A stretch of 64,000 bases of DNA from Cucumis sativus (lineage: Eukaryota; Streptophyta; Magnoliopsida; Cucurbitales; Cucurbitaceae). This document shows positions 24,935-37,662 of the stretch, in pieces. The notes beneath the pieces were generated by a model, which had not been told where the DNA came from, ran no database searches, and was given only the letters and a program-made list of their open reading frames with translations. The DNA lies in contig NC_026657.2 in the NCBI RefSeq assembly GCF_000004075.3, positions 37,620,732 through 37,684,731 of the forward strand, given 5' to 3'. The position numbers were made by a program, and so were the translations under genes. Position 1 is the first letter of the stretch; the number at the start of each line of letters is the position of its first letter.

Positions 24935-27480
24935 AGATTATCGGAAGCCAACCGGAGGAGAATCAGAAAATTCCAAGTTACGGACCGAAATTGCTTTGCT
25001 GCTGCACTTCGGTGGAGGAATTGCCAGCCCGGTATAGCAAATGCGAACAAAAATTTCGTCCCCTAAAGCCCAATGAGAAAGAACCCTTCACTTAGCCATT
25101 TCAAATAGGCCCATCAGGATTGTACAATTTTAGGGTTTATGTTTTACTTTGGCATACATGCAAAATTATTATTGAAAATGATAAAACTGCACCGATCCAA
25201 ATACATGATACAATCAATGTTAGACATTGATATAATCTAAAATCGGTTATATTTTATAAATGTTTTGGTTCATTATCGTATATTTGAAAATACCGTAAAT
25301 TTGAGAATTAACTTTTAAGATTTAATGAGGTTAAATAAATTTATGTATACTATAAAAAAAAGTAATTACTGTGTACAGCAGTTTTTAGAATAATTCTTAG
25401 AGTAATATTTTTAAAAATTTGAAAGTGTAGCAAAGTATATCGTGATGAATTTCTATTGCCGATAGATTCTTATAACTTATCAGTGATGAATCAATATCTC
25501 CTATATCACTGACAGACTTCTATAGTTGTTATGTTTTGATATATTTTACTTTGTAATTTTGTTATATACTTAATTATTTTGAATATAATTGTTATATTTG
25601 CAACTTATCTTTAATAAAAAAATGTTTAATATGTTTTTAAATTTTCAAATACTTTTTTGTTAAATCTTTTAAAAGTAAATAATCTATTAGTTTTGGATTT
25701 AAAATTAAATAGTACATTTAATGGTACTATAAACTTCCAATTGAGTATAAACTTCCAATTGAGTAACATGAGTTTAAAAGATGTTGCATTAGTCTATACA
25801 CCAATTCAATTTTAGAGATAAATATAAACAGCTTTATAACGTTTAGAATCATGTTTGTATACACAGATCCAATCCAACCTACTGTTTGAGGCCGATAGGT
25901 TCAAGAGAAAAGCAATATATAGGTAAATTCATAACTTTAGGAATATAATCTGTAACATAAAAAAAAATCCATTGCAACATAAATATAAAATACAACATTC
26001 AAGCTTGTTTAAAATAGCCAAAATATTGATTTATTAGTTTCTTTTTTTAATAAAAAAATTGCTTTCGAATACTTCTATTTTGCAACTTTCGTTCATTAAT
26101 GTTTCAAACATTTTCAGCCACATGATACATTAAAAAACTATCAATCACCAAATTATAGATTTTCACTCCTATAAAAAAATTGTAGCTTCGTTAACATGAA
26201 ATATATTATATTATTTTTTATTTATTTATTTTTTTCAATAAGAAATGAAAATGTAATTTCTCAATAAACCAAATTAAAATTTGAAAAAACAGAAAGCAAA
26301 CTTCGAAGCACATATTTAGCATAAGAGTGAGTGACGCAATACATTGCCCCAAATACAAAGTCCAATAACAGATGTTTAAAAAAGGTAGGATTACTATTGT
26401 TTTGTCAACATTCAAGTTCAATCTTCAAATTTGGTATTAAATTTGGAAAATAATCTATGTAAAAGAAAGTAATAAAGCAAAACAAAAACCTTCAAACATT
26501 GGTAGACAAATATTTTTCTCACGTACTAAAAACTTGAAATAAGAAACCATTTCTTCTTCCCAAACAACAACTGTGTCATCGCACTAATGAAACCATGAAT
26601 AAAAGGATAACTGTGGTGTTTGAGCACGAGCCCGAGCCCCAACTTCAATCAAGACTATTGACTATTGCCATAGTTTATATTAACTATTATAACCTGCTAT
26701 TAATTACAAAGTTACTATCTCAACCCCATTTTCTTACCCTCTGTAGTATTTCACTATTTCGCCTAACATAGACTATAACCTAAACACTAATTATTATAAG
26801 TTAAAGCAAAATTGACTACACAACAAATGTCGACTATCATAACTATACAATAGCTGATTTAACATCTCAAACAACCCCCCCACCCCCCTAATAGATAGAA
26901 TTATGTTGTGCATTGTCTTTATGATACTAAATCATCTTAGAAATTCTAATCCTAAAAACAGTGAAACAACACTTGTAACAACCGAAATGACACCAATTAG
27001 TTTCCAATCAGTCTCTTGAACCAAATGGCAGCAAGGAATAACTTAATTCGAGAGGAAAAAATCACAACAGAATAACACAAAAATGAGCTAACAAAGACAG
27101 AGGGGGGGCTATAAAAATAAAAACAGAGAATTTTTTTTTTCCCTAAAATAAGGAACTGGGATGAGAAGGCTGAAAAACGCCAGTAGATCCTAAAAACTCA
27201 AATAAAGAATACAGTCCGGCCAAGAAATATTTTTTAAAAAATAGAATACAAACGTCAAGCAGCTCACCTAAATCTACAAGAAAACGAGTCGCCACCATGT
27301 CACATAGCAGCGCCTCTTTCAAACACTTCCATCTACTAATTATGACTCCAAAAAAAAAAAGCCAAATTCCTACTGTTAATATTATAGTTGTCCTTTGCAA
27401 ATGGCAACTAAAAGAGAAAATCCTAATGATACATTTAAGGAGTCTTTCCATCATATTGCATAATATTAGGATTTTAACCT
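24935..27480. other. Intergenic region, no gene seen
   Basis: The first 150 bp probably hold the promoter and leader of the minus-strand Abitram-like gene. Further right are a cucurbit-style 'tctattgccgatag...cactgacagac' stretch (25,430-25,520), an exact 18-bp tandem duplication (25728-25763) and a MITE-like AT/C-rich tract (26,650-26,880). The tail up to 27,489 is probably the Alba 3' UTR. Confidence 0.6.
25728..25763. repeat. Exact tandem duplication of 18 bp
   Basis: 'tataaacttccaattgag' occurs twice head to tail with no mismatch, indicating a recent slippage or repair event. Confidence 0.95.
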
Positions 27481-27489
27481 TTCAGCACC

Positions 27490-30400
27490 TCATGCAGCGG
27501 CTTGGATCGGTCCTCCATTAGTCCTGAAACCACGGCCCCTTCCACGATATCCACCCCTTCCACGTCCACGCCCTGAAAAATAACCAATTTTACTGTAGAC
27601 CAACAAGAAAGGTGGGACATGACAGTTCCATTTTACCAATTGACATTCAAATGTACTAATGTGTTAGAGAAAGGGACACCCCAACTTAGATAAGCTTAAG
27701 ATAAACAATGACCATAGTCTGCTGTTAGGATACTAACAATAATTTAGACCGAAAGGACTGTATAAATGGCTTAAACAGAGGCGGTACTCTGGTTTACTTT
27801 ATTTATATATAAAGCCAAATGATCCAGATTCACAAGATGAAAAGAAATAACAAGAAACAACAAGGAAAAATGCAGAAAAGATCATACCAGCCTCTTGGTT
27901 TTAAGAGACCCTGGTGGCTGCTGTAGCCCTACCTCCTAAAAGATAAAAATACCCTAGCTACTCCAACCTAATAATCCTATTTATAGACTCACATATTCCT
28001 CAGCCCAGTGGGCCCTACCACTCAGAACGTCCTTCCAATCATTTCTCCATAATAATTCCCTGTGCAGTTACTTTTCTACCCTTCCTCCTATAAGTATGGA
28101 TAATTGGGGGTCTTACATCTGCATATACCCCTGCACTGCTGAATAGGCCAATCAAAAGATCAATTAAATGAAACATACAGAAAAAGGAAATAAGGAAATA
28201 CCACGGCCTTGAGCTGGTAGCATGTCTTGGTTGTATCCTCCATCTTGTTGTAAATCAAATTGAGGTCCATTGTATCCTCCTCTTCCACGTCCACGGAAAT
28301 TACCACCACTCCTCCCTCGACCCCTTCCTCTTCCATTACCACCCCTATTACGGTCCCAATCTCCATCATCATATTCATTAGCCACAAAGCCATTACCTGG
28401 GGGTCCTATAACCAGTAAGATTTAAGAACAAAAACAAATTGTTATGAGGGCATACATACTCTCCATGATGCAAAGAAATGGAATCAATTACATCCATATT
28501 CCGATTCCTTGTGTTAGTACTGAAGTCTCTGACCAGCAATAAAAGTCATAATGTTCCATATACAGTAACATGACAAAGATCTTAAGAATGAAAAATGAAA
28601 TTTAGCTCTACCTACCTCTACCCCTAGACCTTCCTCTGCCATTACGGCCACGTCCTCTACCTCGTCCCGGACCCTGATCATGAGGTGAGCCCTCTGCAGA
28701 ATACATTACCTATCAACTCTCCACTTTGTAATGCAAAAGAGTTTGATAATAAAAAAGATGATAGGAGAGGCCAATACCTCCCTCATAGTCATACTCTACA
28801 AATGTTTTCACCAGCTCTGCAGGTAGTGGAGGCTGATACCTGAAGCAAAAGTAACTTGTGAGACACAGCTCATTTGTGGAAAGCTTTTCCACTATTCAGA
28901 GATGAAGATTAACAAATCTAAAGACTTCTTAAGCAAATACCATGGGAACTTTCTAAATTATTAGTAACACTTTCAACCCACAGAACCTTTATAATCAAAA
29001 CCCTGCATATCTGAATATTTTTAACAACCAAATCTGAGAGAGCAGGTGAACTTAAGGTTTTGTTTAATTCAATGCCAGAGACCAGTCATATAATAAAAAA
29101 AATGACAAGATCCACATACGAGTTCAACAGCCCATCATCATTTCATTGAGCATGATTATTTTAAAATTTCAATTAAAATAATCGTAGTATAAGTAAGGAC
29201 TCACCCTACAGAGGATTTATTCAATTCCTTCTTCGAAAGGGTTATCACAATCATCGAGACATGCCTTGTTGTTTCCAATCTGTAACAACAATCAAATAAC
29301 TCAATGAAATAATGAATGTGGTAATACATAGAAAGTAAAAGCCTGGAATAAATAATCCTTGCATGTCTTGTTGTTTAAAAGACTCTTACGGAAGAAGGCC
29401 TTCCTCCAAGGGCTCCCATGTATCAGTGATGTCTGTGGAGCCAATTGAGGTGTTCTGATGAAGACCTACAATTCGCCTCTACATTTAACAACAAAAATAT
29501 GTCAAGCCCAATCTCAAAAGTAATCAAGTGGGTCAGCATCAGCAACATTTACTATAATAGCAAACCTTGATTAATTCCACAATTGTCACAGTCTTGTTTA
29601 TAGCCCTTCCCATTGCTTTGAAAACAATTTCATTAGAACCTTTTTCCTGCATTATTTATAAACAAGGGTAGGTTATGAACAACTAAAAAATGTCAAGTGC
29701 GTGTCATACATAACATACTACCGTGCATTGATTAGCATAAAAATGGAAAAAGGGGAATCTGATGTCGGTGTTTTCATCTAGCTGTGCAATGCCTTCTCTG
29801 ATTAATAAATATACGGACACGATCTTTTTGCACACTAGCATAATCATAATGCTTCATACTACATGGCTTTCTTTCATGACATCCCTACCTTTTGTTTAAA
29901 AAAATTTAACACAGAACTTGCAACTCATCTCTTCAAGAAAAAAAACCCTGAGGCTGCCTTAAGTTTTTGAAGCAACATAACCTAAAATAAATGCCTTATG
30001 AAGACTCGTTACACTGAAGCGTGTAAAAGAAAACCAATATCGAGATTGATTAAACCCCAGAGAAAGATATTTTAAGCTAGAAACCACCTAGAGCCATACA
30101 TTAATAGCGGCGTGTCATATGTTACACCAAAGTGAACTTTCCAAAGTGTTCCACTACCAAACCCGAGCAAGGGAGAGCATATCCCACCACAGTATGACAA
30201 CACGGGAATATTTCTCACAACAATGAAAAAAAATATCCCAAAGTACTGAGATAATTGCACATAACGCATAAGCAAACAATTTCTTCGTACCAAACAGCTC
30301 GATGTACCCAACACAATTACTAGTATCAGCACACCAGATACGCAAACAGAACCCAGAATTAGAAAATTCCATCGAGAGACACAGCGTTAGACATCAAGGA

Positions 30401-30611
30401 ATTCACAGTACGAATGAATTAAGAGCATAAGAGAAAAAAAGAAAGGAAAAAAAAAAGTCAAAAATCTAAAAAAGCATCTGAAAGAAACCTGAAGTAGGGT
30501 CATGGCATAAGTGATATAGTTACGCATCCGTCCTTGGCTAGTAATCCGAATTTCATTCTCGTCAATTGGAGTCTCAGCCCTTGGCTTCTCAACTCTGTGG
30601 TACCGATCCAT
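27490..30611 (-). CDS. Alba-domain nucleic-acid-binding protein with RGG tail, 264 aa
   Basis: Eight exons on the minus strand: 30489-30611, 29566-29646, 29390-29478, 29205-29279, 28778-28839, 28616-28693, 28202-28405 and 27490-27572. Phases join to 795 nt. The Alba fold occupies roughly residues 15-105: EIRITSQGRMRNYITYAM, then GSNEIVFKAMGRAINKTVTIVELIKR, then HVSMIVITLSKKEL. After a PPLPAELVKTFVEYDYEG linker, the tail is made of RGR/RGG repeats interrupted by NEYDDGDWDR and FDLQQDGGY segments. Plant long Alba proteins (Arabidopsis ALBA4-6 type) bind mRNA, join stress granules and support thermotolerance; the tail favours RNA binding. A promoter TATA box lies at about 30837-30846. A solo LTR sits in the last intron. 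Confidence 0.94.
27723..28117 (-). mobile_element. Solo LTR (395 bp) in the last intron of the Alba gene
   Basis: The element is bounded by perfect 5-bp duplications TCTGC at 27718-27722 and 28118-28122. It begins TGTTAG and ends CTTACA, so both ends obey the TG...CA rule. On the minus strand it reads TGTAAGACCCCC..., contains a 'ctataaatagg' TATA-like box near 27,980, and ends CCTAACA. This places LTR transcription in the same sense as the host gene. No internal retrotransposon sequence remains, as expected from LTR-LTR recombination. The superfamily is uncertain. Confidence 0.85.
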
Positions 30612-30836
30612 CTGAAGAGCAAAAAAGAAGAATCCCGATTTGAAGAGAAATCAGAAAAAAGGAAACAAATCTGGAAAAGGAGAAGCATAGTTGAAGATTG
30701 TGCTATGGAAGATGGATCTAAAGAACTTACAGCGATTGAAAATAAGGATAAAAATACGCTCCACAAAAAGAGAGCCCTCTTCTACGGCTTGTTTCTTCTG
30801 TTACGCCCTAAAATCGCCAACGCTGGTGTTTCGCTC

Positions 30837-30846
30837 TTTATATAGT
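30837..30846 (-). promoter_or_regulatory. TATA box of the Alba gene
   Basis: Read on the minus strand: 'actatataaagagc', about 225-235 bp before the start codon. It implies a 5' leader of about 200 nt. It is the only good TATA match in the immediate upstream region. Confidence 0.55.
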
Positions 30847-31557
30847 AGCGGCACTGTTGCCAAAACTACCCTAACCGACTCCTTCCACCCGGTCCAATCA
30901 ACCTTTCCACCCTTTTTTTTTTCCATTTCTAATATTCCTTTTTCCTACTCCCTTACCCTAATTAATTCATTAATATATTTTCTATCTAACATACCTTTAT
31001 TCATTCTCCGCTTATACCTTTACTAATTTTACATTTAAATTATTAAATAACCTCTAAATTTATGCTCAAACCAAATTTTCTATTCATCAAAATTACCATT
31101 TTTTACCTATCTCATAAGTAATTTTTTAAAACTCAATTTTAAGTGTGTCCTTTCAGCTTCCTTCCTCTCATACTATCACTCATCACTTTCGTCACTCACG
31201 ACTTTCATTCCTGACATCATAAAATATCAATTGATAGTTTATTTAAACCTTGTCGATTCAAAACTGATATGTTTACCAAGAATATATCACTTATAAAAAA
31301 TATTCTTACAATGATATTGCTTATAATTGTTGTCAGTGATATTTTTCTAATGCAATCGTTGATAGATAGTGTTAGTAATATCATTTTATGTTGATAACAA
31401 TATAGAAAAACTACTTATAATATCTATTGGAAATATCAACTGATAGCAACATCGCTGATAGAATATATCAGTTGTATAAGCCAATACCACATTTCTCAAA
31501 TTGAAAGTTATCAGTGATAACAGTTATCATTCATAATAGTTGGCTTGACTTAGGCTA

Positions 31558-31650
31558 ATTTGCTTGTTGAGTTTGGATTCGGGCTTATTTGCTTGTTGGG
31601 TTTGAGCTTGGGTCCATTTGCCTGTTGGGCTCGAGCTTGGACTTAGGCCA
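31558..31650. repeat. 29-bp tandem repeat, about three units
   Basis: Units starting at 31558, 31587 and 31616 share 'atttgcttgttggg' followed by a tttgagcttgg-like half. A fourth, gapped unit follows near 31651. On the minus strand the array reads open for 73 aa, but it is a repeat and is not a likely gene. Confidence 0.85.
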
Positions 31651-33200
31651 ATTTTCTTGGCAGGCTTGGACCCCATTGTTTGGCCCGATTTTTCATCAAG
31701 GGCTTGTATTGGGTTGGACATGAGAAAACTTGACCACCCAAAATCCAATCAAATTATAATCATCATAATTTTGTTGTGATGACTTGGTAGAATTTAATTG
31801 ATCGAAACCTTTTTGCTGTAGGTATTAGTGATAGCTTTCAACATGAAAAAATCACGAAGAAGTTGGTGGAATAGTCTAATAATTTCTTAAATTGAAAACT
31901 AACAGTGGCATATATCACCGATATTACCGATAGCTGCTACTAGTGCTAGTTTTTAATTTGACAAATTCGACAAGAAACATTGAAAATGGTGATTGGACAT
32001 GACTATTTTATTCTTTTACTATTTTTTTTTGTACTATACATACTACTATAATTAAAATAAAATTAATATATATATAAAACACAAATTATTATAAGCTACG
32101 TTTGTAATAACCAACATATTGTCACATACACCTCATAAAAGAACGTTTGAGATAAATAGTGAAGTTATTAGTTTTGGAAAGTTGTTGTCGATGTATAATA
32201 AGTATTTAAACAATCTATTTATATGTAATCATTGAATTTTTATCTAACAAATTTAGAATTTTAAATGAATTTTAAAATAACTTAGAAAGGTCAACTATTT
32301 ATTAGACACAAATTTATCTATAAAAAAATCATTAATAAAATAAAATAAGATTTAGAAAATTATTAGACATAAATAAATGTCTAAGAACTTATTAAACACT
32401 TTTTTAAATTTATTGTTGTCTAAAAAAGAAAAATAAAATAACAAACTTGTGTCGTTAGAACTAAATTAATGATTTGACCTAATTTAAATTTATACGATAA
32501 CGGTAAATAAGACCATGTTTTTTGTTTTTTAAAAATAAGTCTATCTTCATTCCATGTCTTATAATGATTTGCATATTTCTTAAATATAATGGTCAATTCT
32601 TAACCAGATTCTAAAAACAAAAGCTGTTTTTTTTATAGTTTTCAAAAATTGGCTTGGTTTTTTAAATTGGTGGTAGATTATAGATAACAAATGAAAATAG
32701 TATTTATAAACTTAATTTAAAAAAAAAAAAAAGTTATCTAACTGAACCTAAATAATTAAAAAAAATATCAATTCATATCTTTGAACTTAACCTCGGATTG
32801 CATCAATTTAAACCATGGACATTTTGTGTTGCATCAATTTAAACGGTGAATTTTAATAATTATTGTACCAATTTAAACCTTCTATTATATGTTAGTGCTT
32901 TTTTTTTTTTTTTTATTTAGGGATCAAATTTAAATTATTATAGTTCATAAGCACACACCCGTCAAATTATCATTTAATCAGTTTTAAAAAATTAAAAAAA
33001 AAAAAGGAAAAGCCAAACAAATTTGGACACATGAATTACAAAGTTTAGATATATTCCATAAAGGAATATATCTTTTATTGAAGCATTATTAAAGAGGAAC
33101 ATTAGAAAGTGGGTGGGCAAATGATGACTCAAGATCTATTCTTTATTATATAATAAAGTTTGTTATTATCATTTCTTATGTTTTAAACAAACAACAATTC

Positions 33201-33352
33201 GGAAATTTTTACACACGAGATCCAATCCCTAAACGGGGATTCTCCGACCCTAACCACAACTCCCTAAAACGAGAAATGGGAATTTTGTCGAACGAGATCT
33301 GATCCCCGAACAATGATGTCTTGACCCTAACCCTAATTTGACAAAACGAGGA
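33201..33352. repeat. Two-copy 77-bp direct repeat containing CCCTAA motifs
   Basis: 'acgagatc', 'ccctaac' and 'aaacgag' recur with period 77. The second copy contains 'accctaaccctaat', two plant telomere-type units. The copies are diverged, so the duplication is old. Confidence 0.6.
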
Positions 33353-34599
33353 ATGAGACATAGATGGGCATGGGATGAAGAACTAAATCTAATATAATTT
33401 TAGTTAAAATCATAAATTTATCAATGATACACTTGTTAGAATGAGAAATTTAAGCAAATTAAATTCTGCCCATTACATAATTTTGGGGCCAAGCCCAACT
33501 TTAGACCAAATCGAAAAGCAGTTGAGTCCAAGCCCATTTGAAACTATGAAAATATTAAGATTTATAACAAACATCTACTTTGATACAGTCTATTTGTAAA
33601 CAATACTCAGTTTTATATTTTTGGGTTGGATAAGATTGCACCAACATCCCCAGAATATATAGTTGTAACTTCTACCAAATTTTCGAATTCTTAGGATTTA
33701 AATAAATTAATTAACAATTTATTTTTATAAATCATAATATAATTTTGGATTATTTATATTTCAAAAAGTTTATAAAATACGTATCGTTGGTAACAATTGA
33801 AAATTTGAAAATGGAATTTTATTAGTTTTGAATTTTTTTTCATAACAACCATTTAGTTTGATATAGGAAAATATTTTATTAGTGCTACTGATGAAGAGCA
33901 ACCACGTCGAGTTCCAACGTTTCGACGTTTGTTGAAGTTGCATTTAGTCGACTTTCACAAGTTTAGTCGCGAGAGGAGGATATAAGGGTCGAGCAACATT
34001 TTCGGCGAGTTTCACAGTGAGTTTTGTTATGGGTATGGTGTTTTTTGTTTTTTTTTTTTTTCTGTCGTGATTCTTCTTGGGATTTGCAGTAGGTTGTCCG
34101 ACACGTGAGTCTCTGGCCATAGGAGCCGACAAGAAAAAAATTCTTTGTTTTGCGTCAAATGTATGAAGATTTTGAATGGTTTAAAGGAGATGAAGTTGGA
34201 AGCTCCAATTAGTAATATTAGCTTCTTCTCTTTTGTATGATTATGCATTTTTGTTTGAACGTTTGAATGCCTGAGTGCACACGATTTGAAGAAAATATGA
34301 AACGGCTGCAAAAATTATGTGGAACTTTGATAATGATAGGTGTTAAATGTATTGTAGTCTGATTTTAATTATAAAGTATTTGTGGTTTCATGAATAGTTT
34401 TATTTATGATTCAATTTTTTCACTTAGTAGGGACATTTAAGACGTTGTTCCAACAATTTTTTCATATTTTTTTATTTTACTATTTTATCAATTTAAAATA
34501 AAAAACTGTTATTTATCCAGAGTAAACCCTTCTGTTTTACTATTTTTCTTGTCAACCTTTCATTTTATGGGTGAGAAAAAGAATAAGGTGGGAAGAACC

Positions 34600-35060
34600 A
34601 AAGACCAACTGAGTTATGAAAAAATATAACTCTTCTCAAGCTTTGAAAATCGAAACTCTAAAAGTTATAACTATCTAAAGAATGAAGCAACGAAGATACG
34701 AAGAATATAACTTCTATTAAGTTTTGAGGATAAAAACTCTAAAGCTTTCAAATTTTGAAGACCAAAGCTTTTGAATCTCCAAAGATCAGAAAATGTACTA
34801 AAGCGCTAAAGTTCAAATGACATGTTAAAGCTCTGATAATCAGAAAACATATTAAAGCTAAAAAGATTTAAGTTCCCACGATCAGAGTGTTGAAGCTCCC
34901 AAGTCATGAAAATCAACACTTTCAAGCTCTTAAGTATTGAAGATCAAAGTTCCTCAAGCTCCAAAGATTGAGACATTCAAGTTCTAGAACTAAAGATCTA
35001 AACTATTGAAAGTACCAAAGAAAAGAAGATTTAAATAAATCAATTGTATCTTCATAACAT
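34600..35060. repeat. Degenerate purine-rich array
   Basis: Variants of 'aagctcTgaagatcaaag' recur every 25-40 bp across 450 bp, with heavy divergence. It is probably an old minisatellite inside a retroelement body. A related but different array lies at 35,820-36,010. Confidence 0.55.
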
Positions 35061-35819
35061 ACAAGCTAAAGATTCAACTATGATGCCCCGCCCTACAACG
35101 AGTCCTGGCCTTCACGTTGCGACATGAGCAGCCCTGGCATCCCTGAGTGAAACGTCAGAACATTCAATCTTAAACCTTTGAATCTTACACTTAAGTCTTA
35201 GATTGAACTTGGACGGTTAGAACATTGTTCCTTCTTTTAGAAAATTACTCACAAACTAAGTTTCCTTCTTCTAAACGCTTAACCTAAAATCCTTGTCTTC
35301 TCGCCTAATGCTCTCCCAGCACGTCAACACTTAGTACTTTTTCTCATAAATTCTAAAATAAAAACACTTTATTCATCCCTTCAATTCAATTTATATTAAT
35401 TCTATGTCGGATTAGTGACTCTTTAAGCTTTTTTATGTTGTCAACTCCTACTTAGTACTTAACACATGTAGGCTTATTAGTTTTTCAGACCATATTTTAG
35501 TTTAAACCCAACACGTAATCAACTATTTAATCATGATAAGAATTTCTCTCTAAAATTCCTAACTCTCTTCACTTGTCTTTTTCTCACATTACCACACCAA
35601 ATCGTCGCCTATTTAGCTTCCTCACATTTCCATAGTTTGGATAGTTTGGAAGTCTTCATTGCATTGCCTAGGTCTTAACACATACTAACCTTCAAAACAC
35701 CTTCTACTACTCAAAACATCCCTCCTCGCAAAAGCAAAACCCTTATTTTTATAAAACCTACAAATCAAAACGCAGGTCTCACACCAGTCTCCTCAAATTT
35801 AAGAAAAGACTTATAAGTC

Positions 35820-36010
35820 AATTGCCAGAGGTCAATCAAAGTTGATCAACAAGACGAAGGTAGATATAAAAAGATTAACAAAGCCCAAAGGTCGATCATT
35901 CGAGAAGCGCAACAAGTTTAGAGGTTGATCAACCAAGAAGTCTAAAGGTAGATCCTCCAAGAGATCAAGAAGCACAAAGGTCAAAAAGATCATGAAGCCC
36001 AAAGGTTAAT
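35820..36010. repeat. Degenerate minisatellite with 'aaaggtcgatcat' theme
   Basis: About five to six units of the pattern 'caaaggtngatcatccaag' repeat every 30-40 bp. The same purine-rich composition as 34,600-35,060 suggests that both belong to one decayed element. Confidence 0.6.
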
Positions 36011-36526
36011 CATCCAAAAAGATATACCAAACTTAAAAAAATTTAAAAAAAAAAAATTTAAAGGAAGCATCAAACTATCCTAATTAGAAATTGTACTCAC
36101 TATCTTATACTAAAATTAATATAGATGGAAATTTCTCATAAAGCTTCATTGAACAAGAGTAATATGAGTGACAAATTTCAATCACAATGCACAACTAAAA
36201 TATATTTTATCTTTTATAAATAAGTTTCAAACAAAATATTTTTCTCCTAATTTCTCTCTCACTTTCTTCCTCACTTTTGTTTTCTTTATCTCTTTTGTTT
36301 TTAACTTCACAGAATATTCAAAACAATTGAATGCAATATATTTCCGAAACAACTCTAAGAACTAAAAACAACTAATTAAATTTTTATTATAGATTATCGT
36401 TGATATATTTCAAATAATATAGATTTAAGCATCATACATATAATATTTCATATTTTAGGGAGTTGAGAAGTAATATATTTTGTTATAAGTAGTAGAAAAA
36501 GAGACTAAATTTCAAAATGACGAGTT

Positions 36527-36821
36527 AAAATCTACTCTTGATTGACTGACTAAATTTCAAAAGAATAAATTTCATAACTCAAAAATCATTTCAAAATATG
36601 AGACTTTAACTATACTAAAACTCAAAAAACTGATGTAAATACTATTTCATTATAATCAAATTATTAAAATAGTTAACATTTCAAATGCATGTTATTATAA
36701 CTCTACCAAATACCTTCAACTAAATTTTCATTTGAACGAATTTCTAGCAAACAAAATAAAAAGCAGGCATAGATGCAAAAAGAGTTAAAATATAGAAGTC
36801 AGTCAATCAAGAGTAGATTTT
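36527..36821. mobile_element. Foldback/MITE-like element with 25-bp perfect inverted repeats
   Basis: The 25 bases at 36527-36551 are the exact reverse complement of 36797-36821; the core is 'ctcttgattgactgact'. They are 245 bp apart, so the segment could fold into a perfect-stem hairpin. A target-site duplication was not identified, so transposon origin is inferred from structure only. Confidence 0.65.
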
Positions 36822-37662
36822 ACTATACATATATATAATTACTATTCTCCGTTTAAATACCCATGAGAAAACCAAAACCCAAGTCCAGATCTCATACAAT
36901 TCAACAAACAAAATAAAAAGAAGTCATGGCTCAGTTTCACGAAGAACAAAAAGGCACACAATCATTCCTCGGTAGGAGGAAAAATTGGGCTATAAACACG
37001 AAAGGGCCTCCGTCCAATGAATAACCCATCGGTCCAAAAAGGAGAAGTTATGGCATATGAACGACACGACAGTCACTGAATATTTCAGCCAAAGCATTGC
37101 TGCACCACATTACGAGAAGTCAAGAAGAATCCGGTACGATCCTATTTTCCCCCTTTTAACTTGGACCACCAATACAAAAAAAGCCGCTCATGTCCATTTT
37201 CAATCTTGTCTATCTTATCAATTCCTCCGATTAATGTAAAACTACAACAAAAGTATCCCCAACAATTTCAAATCCTTCCTTCTTGAGAATGAGGCCGAGC
37301 ATTTTCATTTTTTAAAAACCAAAACATTCTTGAACATTGTGTAAAAACCAAGCACCTCCTTCCATTAATTAACATTATCCATTAAAAGCAACATTCTGCA
37401 GTGGAATAGTGGTTATCGCCACAAAAACTTTTCCTCTATTCCAAAGCTAAAAGACGAATATAGAAGAACTCACATTGTTGATGAAAAGACAATCTGCTTG
37501 ATAATAAAAGCTAAAAAAAAAAAACGTTCGTAGGCGTTCACTACACAGAACGCCAAACAGAAAGGTAGCAGAAAAGTCATGAGAGCCTAAGTTAAATCAG
37601 CCTAAAAGCAATAGTATTAAATCAAAAGATAACTACGGGTGAGGTTAGGTAAGAGGTAGGAG

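Larger units (their letters stand above)
31020..37660. other. Repeat-rich intergenic region, no gene seen
   Basis: About 6.6 kb without a credible gene. It includes 'tatcagtgata'-type repeats (31,250-31,520 and 31,850-31,960), a 29-bp tandem repeat (31558-31650), a 77-bp direct repeat with telomere-like CCCTAA units (33201-33352), degenerate purine-rich arrays (34,600-35,060 and 35,820-36,010), an LTR-like GC-richer stretch near 35,075-35,160, and a foldback element (36527-36821). The last part (about 37,250-37,660) may be 3' UTR of the glyoxalase-like gene. Confidence 0.6.

Noticed and set aside
31527..31748. 73-aa minus-strand frame rich in Ser, Gln and Lys
   Set aside because: It reads through the 29-bp tandem repeat and has no start context or homology that I recognise.
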